A model generated the notes under the pieces. That model searched no databases and had not been told where the DNA came from. It was given only the letters and a program-made list of their open reading frames with translations. The position numbers and the translations under genes are program-made. Shown one piece after another: positions 37,601-48,278 of a DNA stretch of 64,000 nucleotides. How positions within the stretch are numbered: position 1 is the first letter of the stretch; the number at the start of each line of letters is the position of its first letter. The DNA comes from Nymphaea colorata (lineage: Eukaryota; Streptophyta; Magnoliopsida; Nymphaeales; Nymphaeaceae). The stretch lies in assembly GCF_008831285.2 (NCBI RefSeq), contig NC_045147.1, positions 20,092,581 through 20,156,580 on the forward strand, given 5' to 3'.

Positions 37601-39909
37601 TGAGTTCAGCTTGCTTTATTTACATTAACATATTTTGTGTCCTGCATTTCACATAACTTTCTTCGACTCATTTTTTCTGTTTTAATTAAATCCCATGCTT
37701 TTGCAGTACCTTTACAAGGGAATAATGTAAGAAAATGTACTGGCAGTTCTTAAATCTTCTGATTGAGAAGCAAAGTGAGTTCTTATGGTCTGTTCATCCT
37801 GATATCCTCACAATATTCGCAAGTCAAATTACATATAAATGTGCAAGAAGATAAATGAGAAAAGCAAAGTTGTAGTTTCTTGGAGGAAGTAATTAAAATT
37901 TTTAATAGAAATCTTCGAGCTCTTATCTGTTGAAGTTTGTAACTGATTGTGTTCCTATTGGCTTTTATTTTAAATTGATTGGTAATGTAGGTCTTATGCT
38001 TGTTTGATTATCCATTTTGATTCTCCTGTCTTTTCTTCTGATTCTGGATTTCTCACTGTTAAACAATTCAACAGAGTATATTGGTAACTACTTGGTTAAT
38101 ATTTTAGCATCCTTTTATTCTGTTGACCCCTTCTCGTTTGTTTGGTAGGATTATAGGATCACCCAGGAGCCTGCTGTGGAGAAGCTAAAAGAACCAATTC
38201 TTACCGAAGTTTCCTCTGCATTAACAAGCCGTTATTCACTGAACTTTACAATGTCTGATGTTGCTTCATTGTGGTTCCTTTGCAAACAAGCAAGTTTACA
38301 TCCCAGTTCCCATCTTATGTATTTATGAGTGAAAAAGTATATGATATGATGCGAGTTATTTGTTTTAGGTTACCCATGTGAGTTATTTTTGGTTTATGCA
38401 GGAAGCTTCATTACTTGACATAACTGATCAAGCTTGTGCTCTTTTCAACCAGACGGAGGTAAGCTGTCACAGTGTTATGTACGGAATGAAAGCAAAAGGT
38501 GCTTAATTTTAATGCACATTGATCTTCAGTCTGATGAGAATATGGTGCAACGGTCATAACTAACAGCTGTTTTTCACTTTCTCCAATACTAGAACCAGAG
38601 TCTAGTACTTGATTAGACATTCTTAGATGCAATGTAATCTAACAATTTTCTAAGATAGCACCTATGTTGTCAAGGCCTCGCCTAGGCGATGCTTAGGCGT
38701 GGAGTAAGCATGAGTCCACACCCATTGCTTAAGTCCACCACATAGGCGAAGAGATATGTGCTGGCACCTACTGCCTAGGCTGGTGTAGGCGCCAGCACTC
38801 CTAGTCCATGGCAAAGTGAAAAGTTACATTCCCTTTCAATTAAAGTTTCTTAATTGAGTATATATTGTTATGTACTTTATTTTGTATTTATAGTTTTATG
38901 TATTATGTTGATTATGCTGTTATATGTATATACAGTTACTTAGTCTGTTATATAGTATTGTGATACCTCATACCTGTTATATATATGTATACATTAGTAT
39001 GGTTATGTTACGTACTTATATCATATAGTTATATGTATTTTTTATTTGTTATATCTGTTATATGTATGTACTATTATGTACTGTTAGTCTGTTTTTTTGT
39101 ATTACCTGCTGTTGTACTTGTTACATGTATTGTAATACCTGTTATATGAATTGTTAATTTGTTATAATACTGTTATAATACCTGTTGTAGTAGAGACATT
39201 GTCATTGCGATTACCATAGGTAAATAGTAGAGACAGAAGGAGAGCAATCGCCATCGACCTGCGCGGTTGCCTACCAATGCCTAGCACTTGCTTTCTCTGA
39301 AGCATGGAGGTGGAGCAGAGCTACATGCCTAGCTCCAAACCAATGGCTCAACAGAGACCATCTGTTGACCCCTTACATGAGTGAGCGAGAGCAAAAGAGA
39401 GAGAGGGGAGCTATGGAGTATGGAGAATGGCTGATTCTTTGTCCCTTTCTTTTTGAGGAAAAGTCCACCCAAAAATTCAAAATGAGCAAATGATTATCGC
39501 TGAAACAATCAACCTTTTTTTGGATGTTGGTTGCTTTTGAGACATTTCATCTATAAAGCCTGAGGGGAGACCCAGAGAGGAGGCTGAAGAGGAGATCCAA
39601 TCGCTTCCACCTTCCTTCTCTCTCTGAGGATTTCTTCTTGTAGCACAAAAGAAGCCATGTTCTCATCACAAAAAAGCAAAAGTCATGTCCCAGTTTGATT
39701 GTTTTTGTATGAGAAACCATACTTGCAGGACAAACACGTGTTTCATTTTCATTCTAAACAGGGACTTTTTTGTCAAGTCAGTGTAAGCAGGACATTGTAT
39801 ATACAATTATTTTGTTTTTTATTGTATACTGCTTTGTATATAAGTCCTTGGATTATTTGCTTGCTTGTTACAGACCATCTTTTGTCTAGTTAACTGTTTT
39901 GGTTGGATA

Positions 39910-39982
<73 letters not shown>

Positions 39983-42900
39983 TTAAGCAACGCATTTTTT
40001 ATATCTGTGGGTGTTGTATTCCCTTGCATTGCATTTTGTTACCAGAACAGAGCCCAACTATTTCAATGGACTTGGTTAACTTTTATTATCCATCATACTG
40101 TATGATTATTAAGATTTATACCCTTTGTATTAATTATTTCTTTCTCTGGCCTCTTGAGTTCAAAGGCTTCTTAAAGCTATATCAATGGCTTTTATGCAAC
40201 TTCTAACTGAAGTTGTCATATATGAAAGTGAATCCGATAGGAAATTTATTTCAATTTAACATGTGCTTACTGTAACATGAATCCTTAACGTGTGCAGGTT
40301 TTATTGCTAGAGTGGACAGATGACCTGGAGATGTTTATATTGAAGGGTTATGGTAAATCAATAAATTACCGAATGGGACTCCCATTGCTCCGTGATGTTT
40401 TGCAATCCATGGAAAAAGCAGTTTTTGCAAGAGGTATATTTGATTGATGAAGTAATTACATTGGATGAAAATATTTCACTGAGTGACGAGTACAGTAAGA
40501 TATTTGTTTATTTGGAGACGATGTGTATTCTATATTTGGAAGTACACATGCATATGTAGATATATATCTACTGTGTGTGTGTCTATGTGTATCTGTGTTT
40601 CAGTTGTTTCGTTTCCATGCTTGCTTGCTCTGTCGGGCAACAGGCCAGTTGTGTTTCTGGTATCTGGCATGCTTTCAGATAGGGGCCAAAGAGTGGGTTT
40701 GTTTTTTTCTTTTGGGTGGGGGGATGAGGAGGGGGAGAGTAATATAAGTCCAAGTGATATTTATGAAGACAATCTCAGTCTTGGGCTTAAGTCTTGACTC
40801 GATTAACCCCTTATATAGGCCAAAGCATGAAAGTTTTCTCATTTTTAATGTGCTTGAGCTTTGAGGCGAATAATCACCAGTTGTTACCTCAGGCATTAGT
40901 CACTTGTAAGGTCACACCTTTTCTAATTTTTTCTTATCTTATCGCCTGTATGCTTGTAACCACTGCTTAAGCCTGAGATTGACCTTCTAATCAAGAATGT
41001 GGTCTGGCTGTCACCTGTATAGAGTGCTCAGGCCAGACAAAAACCAGGTTGGCTTTCAATGAGCTTGAATTTCTTCTGTGCCTCTTATTAGGCCAAATAG
41101 TTCATCACAACTTGCATATATCTGATCTGAGAATAGGTTCCTTTTTCCTCCCTTGGAAGGGTAGGCTTTTATTTTGTGTCCTTTCCTTTTAGAAGGCTTG
41201 GATTGTGGACGCTTCTTTTAAAAAAAAAAATTATTTTGTAATGCGAAGCTTTATGCCTAACTAGATCTTGAAGTCTTTCGAGATGGTCAGGCATAGACTA
41301 TATATTGTAGATTTGTTTTTTATATCCGAATATAATATATGTATCAAAATAATAGGAGTAGTATCTTTATAAATATTTCAGTTGATAAAGTCTCATATTT
41401 TTTAACCTATATATTGTTGGATTTCCAAAATGTTCTTATTAAAGTTAAATATTTTTATTTGTTGTTAAACTTATTAAATTTGAAATAAAACTTAATAGGC
41501 TAATTTCTTATTATAACTGGGAAGGAGAGATGAACATCATATAATTTATTACAATTTTGCCATGTAGATAAGCGTAAGGTCATTTTAAAGTTTTAATAGT
41601 AGGTGCATAGATGACACAAAGGGTTTATGTTATGCACATGTCATTTTAAAATTTATGAATAAGAAAATAAATTTTGATCAATACTATGCCTTCTGCCTTT
41701 GTAATTAAGATATTTCAGACAAGGTAGTTTTGGAGAAAGAGAAATTCTGGCTAGTGTTTTACAAATTTGTTAAAAGGGAAGAATGAGGTTCTCTTCTCCT
41801 AGTGAAGGTGTTAGAATGTGAACTGCCCTCCTTGTTAATTGAAATTAAAGATTGTTGTGCTGCCACCATACTGTTTTACTTTTATCACCAACTTTTTGAT
41901 CATCGGCGTGCTAAATCCACAATAAAGTTGATACTATGTCTTTAAGTTTTTATGAACAAAACAAAGCTCCAATCAATTTTTTTGATACTCTCGTATGTGA
42001 ACAAAGCAAAGCTCCAGTCAGTGATGGTTGGACCTCAAATCTAGCGTTTAACATGAATTCTTATTGCTGTTATTTTATATATGTGGTTGATTATTTGTAG
42101 CTTCCCTTAAACTATTTTGCTTGTCTTTTAGTTTCACCTTTTATTACTCTTGTGCTCAACCACCATGACGTTTACACATTTTCTGTGTCAAAGATTCTCA
42201 TGATGCTAATATGGGCCATCTTCTTTTTCAGAAAGCCAATCCACAGGGACTTTTGAGAAAGCACAGCTTCGATTCGCTCATGCTGAAACAGTTGTTCCAT
42301 TTACATGCCTGCTTGGACTTTTTCTTGAAAGATCTGGTAGGTTTTTGCTTCAATGATCTTTTCTTTATAAGCAGCGACCGTTTCTTTGCCCGTTACCTAC
42401 TGTAACAAAATACCAGCTTGCAACCTTAAAAAAAAAATCAGCCCACTAATTGTTACTTAACAAAATAATACTTGCAGAATTTGAAAAAATACAAAGTGAG
42501 CAGCCTTTTCAACTGCCACCAAAACCTCCCCTGGAAAGAAGTTGGAGAGGTAGTATAGTGGCTCCATTTGCAGGCAACAACATGCTGGCTTTGTACCACT
42601 GTCCTGCTGATAAATCCAAAAGCAGTGCACCTGAGAAGCATAATGGCAGTTACTTTGTGCAAGTATTTCATAATGAGATTCCTGTGAAACTGCCAGTAAG
42701 TTCATTGGCTCTTGTTTCCTTATCATCCATCTTATGTTAATTTTTCCTATATAATCAGGTGCTGTTTGTAACTTCAGCTACTAACATCTGAAAGATCTGA
42801 GAATCATGAGCATGAGATTAGTTCAACATGGATAGCATTATGCAAATGTTATGGCAAAAGGTTTATCGTGACTCAACCCATGCACCATAAGATAGCGAGT

Positions 42901-44349
42901 GGCTTACTTATGACGCTGGGCTATCAAGAACTTGCATACTAGCTCTTAATTAGGTTCAGAGTTGCGCAGTGCTCTGAGAACACAACAATCTGGTGTATGC
43001 ACCACGTGCTTCACTGGAGACTTCTTTGCTATACGAGCTTGCTCTTTCTCACAAGTCTTATTAATGGGGATGCCACTTGTTTCCCAGTATGCGGTCAAAA
43101 ACTTCATTGCCTTGATTGTATTGCCAACAGAACAGCATCTCAGTAGCTTGTTTGCAATCACAGTCACACAATATGAGTTAGCAAGTAAGTGATTGCTTAC
43201 ATGTCTATCTCCTCTGCTGCATTCTATAGAACTGAAAATCATAATTAGAGCAAAGGCAAGAATGATGATCCCTTCTGTTACAAACTTACAATTATACTCC
43301 TTATTGTGCTTACTTGATTCTGACATGCTCAAGGGGGTTCATTCTTTGTCTGTTCTCCGTCTTGAAAGCAAGCCTGTAATGTTACTGAAAGTAAAGGTAC
43401 ATCACTTTTTGAGTAAGTTTTGGTTTACCTGTCAGTAATTTTGCTCAAAATGGTTGAAATGATTAGATTTATATAATTAATCTGTTCCTCTCTATGTCAA
43501 ACTGTTGCAATCTCATTGACCAATAATATTCAACACCAAATTAATCAAGGATCCGAAGCAGTTAGACGTTGATGAAAATTACTTTAATGCGTCAGTTTCC
43601 AGACATCAAATAGTGCCTCTCAATGAGGATGAAAGTCAGAATTATGATCTGCTTATTCGAGAAAATATTTCACCTCCCAGCAATAAAGTTGAAAAATTGT
43701 AAGCCCTTTCTATGACAGAATGTGCACAAAATTGCATATATTTGAGTGGACCTTGGTTACAAGAATTTAATGGAGCGTTTCTATTGGATGCACAAAATTG
43801 CATATATTTGAGTGGACCTTGGTTACAAAAATTATATTTGAGTGGACCTTGGTGACAGAATGTGCACAAGCCCTTTCTATGACAGTAGGCTGTCATCTTT
43901 AATGTTGTGCAGTTTGTTGATTTCATTTTGGAGCTAGTTTAGCGTTGATTTGTTTTATTATTGTGACTCTGGTGGTTGCATATCTTGTTGTGTATCTGAA
44001 CATTTTGTGTTGCCTTAATGCAAGGGCTGTGGCGATGTCGACTTATGTCCTTTTGAAGTCTTCAAGGTATGTCTTCTGATATTTAAGATCCACCTTAGTT
44101 TGCCTTGACCAAGTTCCTGTTTTTGCCTTTGCAAATAACATGATGACGATTCCTTTGTCTCAGGAGAAGGTAGTTTCCCCTCATTTGAGGCACAACTTTG
44201 AGTCCATCTGCAACGTCAAGTCAGTGACAACCAATTCCTGCTCCAGTCCTTGTAAGCTGTTGAGAGCAGCATCTAATATATATCGTTGGATCTTCCCTGC
44301 TGAGCAAAAAGATGAAGCACGGATTGGTGGGCACAAAGGAGAATTGTGA
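31603..44349 (+). CDS. MINPP1: Multiple inositol polyphosphate phosphatase (histidine phosphatase superfamily)
   Basis: Eleven coding exons: 31603-31730, 32558-32648, 34196-34501, 35546-35704, 38149-38289, 38402-38458, 40298-40433, 42232-42336, 42478-42695, 44025-44066 and 44164-44349. They join in frame to 522 residues, the usual size for the family. The enzyme removes phosphates from inositol polyphosphates such as phytate. The N-terminus, MGCCHRYTILHRALLFLSLC and onward, has a hydrophobic core like a secretory signal. The catalytic RHGTRAPTKKR lies at residues 75-85, with the nucleophile expected at His76. The proton-donor motif HAE is at 356-358 in FAHAET. Other blocks are YSLNFTMSDVASLWFLCK, LLEWTDDLE, and SIVAPFAGNNMLALYHC. 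Intron 5 uses a GC donor (CAA|GCAAGT at 38290). The C-terminus is HKGEL. The frame is open back to a GTG at 31576, but the first ATG is 31603. Intron 2 holds a 171-bp duplication. Confidence 0.92.
33618..33959. repeat. 171-bp near-identical tandem duplication in MINPP intron 2
   Basis: Copies at 33618-33788 and 33789-33959 both begin TCAACTTCTGATATTG and end TTGTTACCATTTCAG-like. I see about one difference, an A/T change in the stretch reading GTGAAATTTTTAAA versus GTGAATTTTTTAAA. Each copy ends in a pyrimidine-rich CAG that could act as a decoy splice acceptor. Confidence 0.95.
38658..38815. repeat. Dispersed-repeat remnant, CCTCGCCTAGGCG type, in MINPP intron 6
   Basis: The segment opening GTCAAGGCCTCGCCTAGGCG with further CCTAGGC copies resembles GC-rich ends of small plant transposons. 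It sits in otherwise AT-rich intron sequence. Only one end is recognisable and no target duplication is seen. Confidence 0.4.
38865..39200. repeat. Degenerate CTGTTATATGTAT minisatellite in MINPP intron 6
   Basis: Many imperfect copies of a 10-13-base motif (TGTTATATGTAT, TGTTATAATAC, CCTGTTATA) fill this AT-rich stretch. Spacing is irregular, so it is an old and decayed array. Confidence 0.6.
39908..39978. repeat. (AT)n microsatellite in MINPP intron 6
   Basis: An uninterrupted AT dinucleotide run of about 70 bases. It is likely to vary in length and to be error-prone in assembly. Confidence 0.97.
42696..44024 (+). other. MINPP intron 9, with exon-like open segments of unknown origin
   Basis: Two stretches look more protein-like than random intron. 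One is an open frame on the minus strand at 42946-43332, with its best part about 42950-43130. The other is an open plus-strand stretch ending in TAA near 43701, with several acidic and polar residues. I recognise neither. They may be decayed transposon or gene fragments. A set of tandem repeats follows at 43702-43885. Confidence 0.3.
43702..43885. repeat. Compound tandem repeat in MINPP intron 9
   Basis: The unit GCACAAAATTGCATATATTT followed by GAGTGGACCTTGGTTACA occurs at about 43724-43762 and 43790-43828, with a partial third copy at about 43832-43853. The block GCCCTTTCTATGACAG flanks the array at both ends. Several overlapping duplication steps are implied. Confidence 0.85.
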
Positions 44350-46387
44350 CCTTTTTTTCTAACTTCTAACAATTACAGATTTTGTTTCGCCACTAACTTG
44401 ATTTTGTATGTTGTAGATTTTTCTTGAAGAGTCAGTTTGTGTGGGTTATTGGGTACCCACCTTCTTCGACAATGTTCTGGAACAATGCTCTCTTTGGCGA
44501 TCTTACTTTAGAAAACTAGCAAATGCAATTAATTTGTAGCAGGAGGATTTTGATGCATTTAATCATAAAAGAGTTGCTTGAGCTGAGGTCTCCGTGGTCA
44601 ACTTGGCTGCTTCAGTTGAGGATAGTAGCTAAACTATAGTTGGGTCCTGTCAAAACACATTGGCCTTTTTAGTATATAAATTCAAAGAGCAGTGTTTTGC
44701 TTATTTTCTTCATGGATGCTTAAGAACATTTTCACATAATATTTTGACCGTCTGGAGTTTCAACCATTCTACATACAAACTCTGTTTTAAAAAAATGTTG
44801 CTTACTCCAGCTGACTATTGGAATTAATGATTTACAGTCTTTTATTTTGCTTCAAAAAGATTGTCTGGATTCAGTTTTACGAGATACCCTGTCCGAATCC
44901 AGATATAAATGCATCAGATCCTATCAGTTCAAACCTGGTAAAATCCTTAAAATGTTAACTGCTTATATCTTACATTTATTGCACAGTAAATGGCTTCGCT
45001 TTTCGGGGTTTGGTAACGGTACTTGACCTGGATATCGTTCAGCTAAATCTCCAGGTAAGTTTTATTTCTCTTTATTTGTCTAAAACTTTTATGGTCTATT
45101 CTTTTACTGTAAATGCAAAATCGACCAGTTTTACCAATCTAAAATGATTCATACTAATCAAGATTTCCTATCTAAACAAGGAGCTATTGTGTATAAAACT
45201 TATATAAAATATTTTCCACATTAATTTCCTTAATGAGGCATGCAATCTAATTTTTCTTATATTGATACCAAGTTTTGATGTGACGACGCCATTATATGCA
45301 GATACATCTCGCACCACAATTGCAGCGGGAGTGTATATGTGAGAAATTTTGCCTGTGTTTGGCGTACGACACAATTTTTCTTAAAGACAAAATGATAGTA
45401 ATTGCCTGTGCGGTTGGCGTATAGCTCAACCTGTCTTAAACAGATCATATATTCTACTGAATTTCAGTGACGAGTTTAACTGTTCGAGCAGATTATAGTT
45501 TTGACAAGCTATTTCAAATTGTACAATGCGAGGCATCAATGTACAATTTTAGGCAAACGACAGCTAAATACAAGATAATACCCATAGCATGTATACAAGA
45601 AAACACAAACATCCCGCCCAAGCAAGAAACTGGCGTCAAAATAGGGTAAAATAGGGAATGAAAAAAACAAATTTCCTTTACTTTCTCAAGTATTCACAAA
45701 ATTTTTTGTGGCCAAGCAAGAAACTGGCGTCAAAATAGCGTAAAATAGGGAATGAAAAAATCAAATTTCTTTTACTTTCTCAAGTATTCACAAACTTTTT
45801 ATGTGGACGTCACTTATTTTTACTCCAACGCTACCTTTGGCCACAAAAATGGATTTGGATCTGGCAAGTCCGGTCACGGCAGAACAGGCAACTCACGTTG
45901 TCCGAATCCCACTAAAGTCGACGGTATATGTTTCCCAGTCCACTGCTACCATATAACTCAAACCTGATCTCTGATTCTCTAGATAATCAATTTACATCCC
46001 TGAGATTGAGAAGACTATCTGTATCCAAAGTTTTATGCTTATGAAACTGTAATAGATTTGAATACTAGTCGGGTTTGAAATGGAACACATCAAAATAGTA
46101 TTTAGCTCATTGTCTAAATATACATGTAGTTATGAGGGATATAAATTTATAATCACTTTGGATTGAGGTCGGATCCATCTTTCACTGACCTTAATATAAC
46201 CGGATCTGGATTAAGACTTGGATTCCAACCTTGATTTCAAAATCGAATTTGCATCCAACTAGCACAAATATCAGATTTGCTAATTCGGTTGAATCCTTAT
46301 CAGATCTCAGTTGGATATAAAATTCAGAGTGCTGATTATGAATTTGTATGATAAATCTCATTCAAAATTGTTTGTCAGTGAGCTCCC
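44350..46387. other. MINPP 3' flank and intergenic sequence
   Basis: The first few hundred bases are probably MINPP 3' UTR. I recognise no gene. A 94-bp tandem duplication lies at 45618-45803, and the rest is AT-rich. Confidence 0.5.
45618..45803. repeat. 94-bp tandem duplication
   Basis: Copies begin CCAAGCAAGAAACTGGCGTC at 45618 and 45712. They stay alike through TTTACTTTCTCAAGTATTCA and differ at a handful of bases. The array is fairly recent and intergenic. Confidence 0.92.
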
Positions 46388-47545
46388 AAAACATTGGTTG
46401 GAAGGAAATGGAGGGATTGAACAATTCTCTTTTGTTTGATTGACTAATCAAAAAGGAAGGAAATGGAAGAAGTCTGTTTGGCTGAGAGCGGAAGAAAAGA
46501 AAAGAAAGATAAAAAAGAAGAAGTCTGTTTGGCTGCGAGGGGAAGAAAAATAAAGGGATTGTGTAATGTAAATTCAAACCCTCCCAAATAGAATGGATTG
46601 AAAGAGAAAGGAAAAGAAGAACATTGGCTTTCAACAAAAACAAAAAAAGGAAGAGAAAGAGCCGAGGCCTCCTCCCCTGCTGCGCGAGAAACAGGCCGCT
46701 CGTCCCCACGACACCCATTTTCTGAAGGTACGTTCTTCTTCTTCTTCACAAGTGGTAGCGCCGTCTTCCTCACAAGTGGTAGCCCGTCTCCTCACAAGTG
46801 GTAGCGCCGTCAGGAACCTCGCAGCATGGAGCGATGATATTCTCGAACCCTGTTTGTTTTATATGCATTCTTGATTAGAACACATGCATTTCTCGAGAGA
46901 GAGAGAGATTGAACGTGGGAGGGAGAGAAAGTGGCCGTAAGCACTTGGGTCCTCTATAATCTCAGTGATCATGCGGTAGAGAGAAACGAAAATGAAATGA
47001 GCATCGGCCATGTCTTGGTTGAGCTCGTCTATGGAAGCGTTCACTCGAGTGTTGAAAGTTGTTGAAGCATAATTATACTCCTCGTTGCACATCCCGGCAT
47101 TTGAGCTTCGACCAAAAGGCGTGCAGCCACCCACTTCGGTTGAGAGCAACACAAAATTCCGAGCTCCCAAATTGTACATCTCCTGCAAAATAAGAAAAAA
47201 AACAGTTGGAGAATCTATTGAAGTTTCTTGTGAACATTTCTCCAAACGGTTGATGATCATAAAAATCCATTTAAATTAACTTCATTAGTTAGTCGGACCC
47301 AGCCTCCAGAGAAGGCACCCAATTGATTTGTTATCCTACTACGGACCCAACCTCTCATTGTTTTAAATATTTTTATTGTTAGGAGTATTATTATCAAGTC
47401 TATCCTTTTTGTTTATTTATGTAGTTCAAAGAAACATGATTTTTTAGTTTTAATCACCTCTTTCATTTCCTTTTTATTTCATTTCATTTTTTTTCTCTTT
47501 CATTTTTTTTTCCCTCTCTTCCTTTCCCTCCAACCAAATAGGGTG
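46388..47545. mobile_element. About 1.2-kb transposon-like element carrying a GDSL lipase fragment
   Basis: The left end reads TTGGTTGGAAGGAAATGG from 46394. The right end reads TTCCTTTCCCTCCAACCAAA up to 47539, roughly its inverse. The termini match those of the element at 12297-12774. Near the left end there are internal copies of GTCTGTTTGGCTG, so nested or repeated termini are likely. No transposase is present. Inside lies an exon-like piece of a GDSL esterase/lipase gene on the minus strand. No clear target duplication was found, so the borders are approximate. Confidence 0.5.
46934..47182 (-). pseudogene. GDSL esterase/lipase gene fragment (single exon piece)
   Basis: Reading from a preserved intron acceptor (TTTTGCAG before 47182), the frame gives EMYNLGARNFVLLSTEVGG, CTPFGRSSNAGMCNEEYN, then STTFNTRVNASIDELNQDM, ADAHFIFVSLYRM and EDPSAYG. 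This order matches the middle-to-late part of plant GDSL lipases (YNLGAR, C-EEYN, FN, LN, DPSAYG). The catalytic Ser block (GDS) and the final Asp-His block are missing, and homology stops after Tyr-Gly near 46934. It is therefore a captured or remnant fragment and cannot encode an active enzyme. The frame itself has no stop, so capture may be fairly recent. Confidence 0.75.
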
Positions 47546-48278
47546 TTAGTGTTCATTTCCTCAATCAAGAAAAAGTTTAAACCTTTCAATCCCCTTTTTT
47601 TTATCTGAGGAATTCTTGTAAAAAATCGAAGCAAAGTAGATATAAGCATAGATGCTATTTAAACAACAGAAAACTCAATTTTGTCTTAAAAGTGGAAAGC
47701 GGTACAAGAAGGTTTGTCGTTGATATGTTGTCAGTTAAGCCATCTAAAAGCGTGGAGTATCTTGTAAATATTCAACTGCGAGGGAAAAGGTGATGGCGTT
47801 AAAATGTACGATATTTTTGACACGGCGGCGATATTTGTGACCACCTTCTTCCCGACGCCTGCGCTCGACGACTGCCCACAGTTGGAAGACTCAGAAGCAG
47901 AAGAGGAAGACAGCCAAGAAGAAGAAAGGTGAGCTTCTCACTCTCAAGCTTCATTTTATAAGAGCGAGATCTTAATTGATTCCGTATCGTCCAAGATCCA
48001 ATGTTTCCTATCTCGGCAGTCTCGGGAATTTGTTGTTATTTTCCTGAAGTAATCACCGGTGTCCATTATGGGTTCCATTTGCTATCTGGAAGAACCAACT
48101 TGGCAGATATCTGGAAATTACACGCTTGCCTCTCCAATCGCACTTTTAGTTCAGTTGCTTGTTAGGTTCATGGTGTCAAATTCTCTGCCCGTTCATCTAA
48201 TCGCCTGTTACTAGCCTTTGATATATTCATTCGATGATCGGCATGAATTTTATTGTTTAGGGCAAAGGCGAGGTGCAA
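47546..48278 (+). promoter_or_regulatory. TURAN upstream region with a probable spliced 5' leader
   Basis: A likely leader exon ends at 47928 (AAAG|GTGAGC) and its partner begins at 48261 (TTTAG|G), 18 bases before the start codon. An upstream ATG at 47804 opens a 48-codon frame that crosses this junction. Its TGA (48280-48282) overlaps the main ATG (48279-48281). A second, shorter upstream frame starts at 47793. Transcription start is unknown, so these are inferences from splice signals. Confidence 0.4.

Noticed and set aside
46362-46773. Minus-strand frames rich in Phe, Leu and Ser
   Set aside because: They arise from the purine-rich terminus of the transposon-like element, and the composition is that of a simple repeat.
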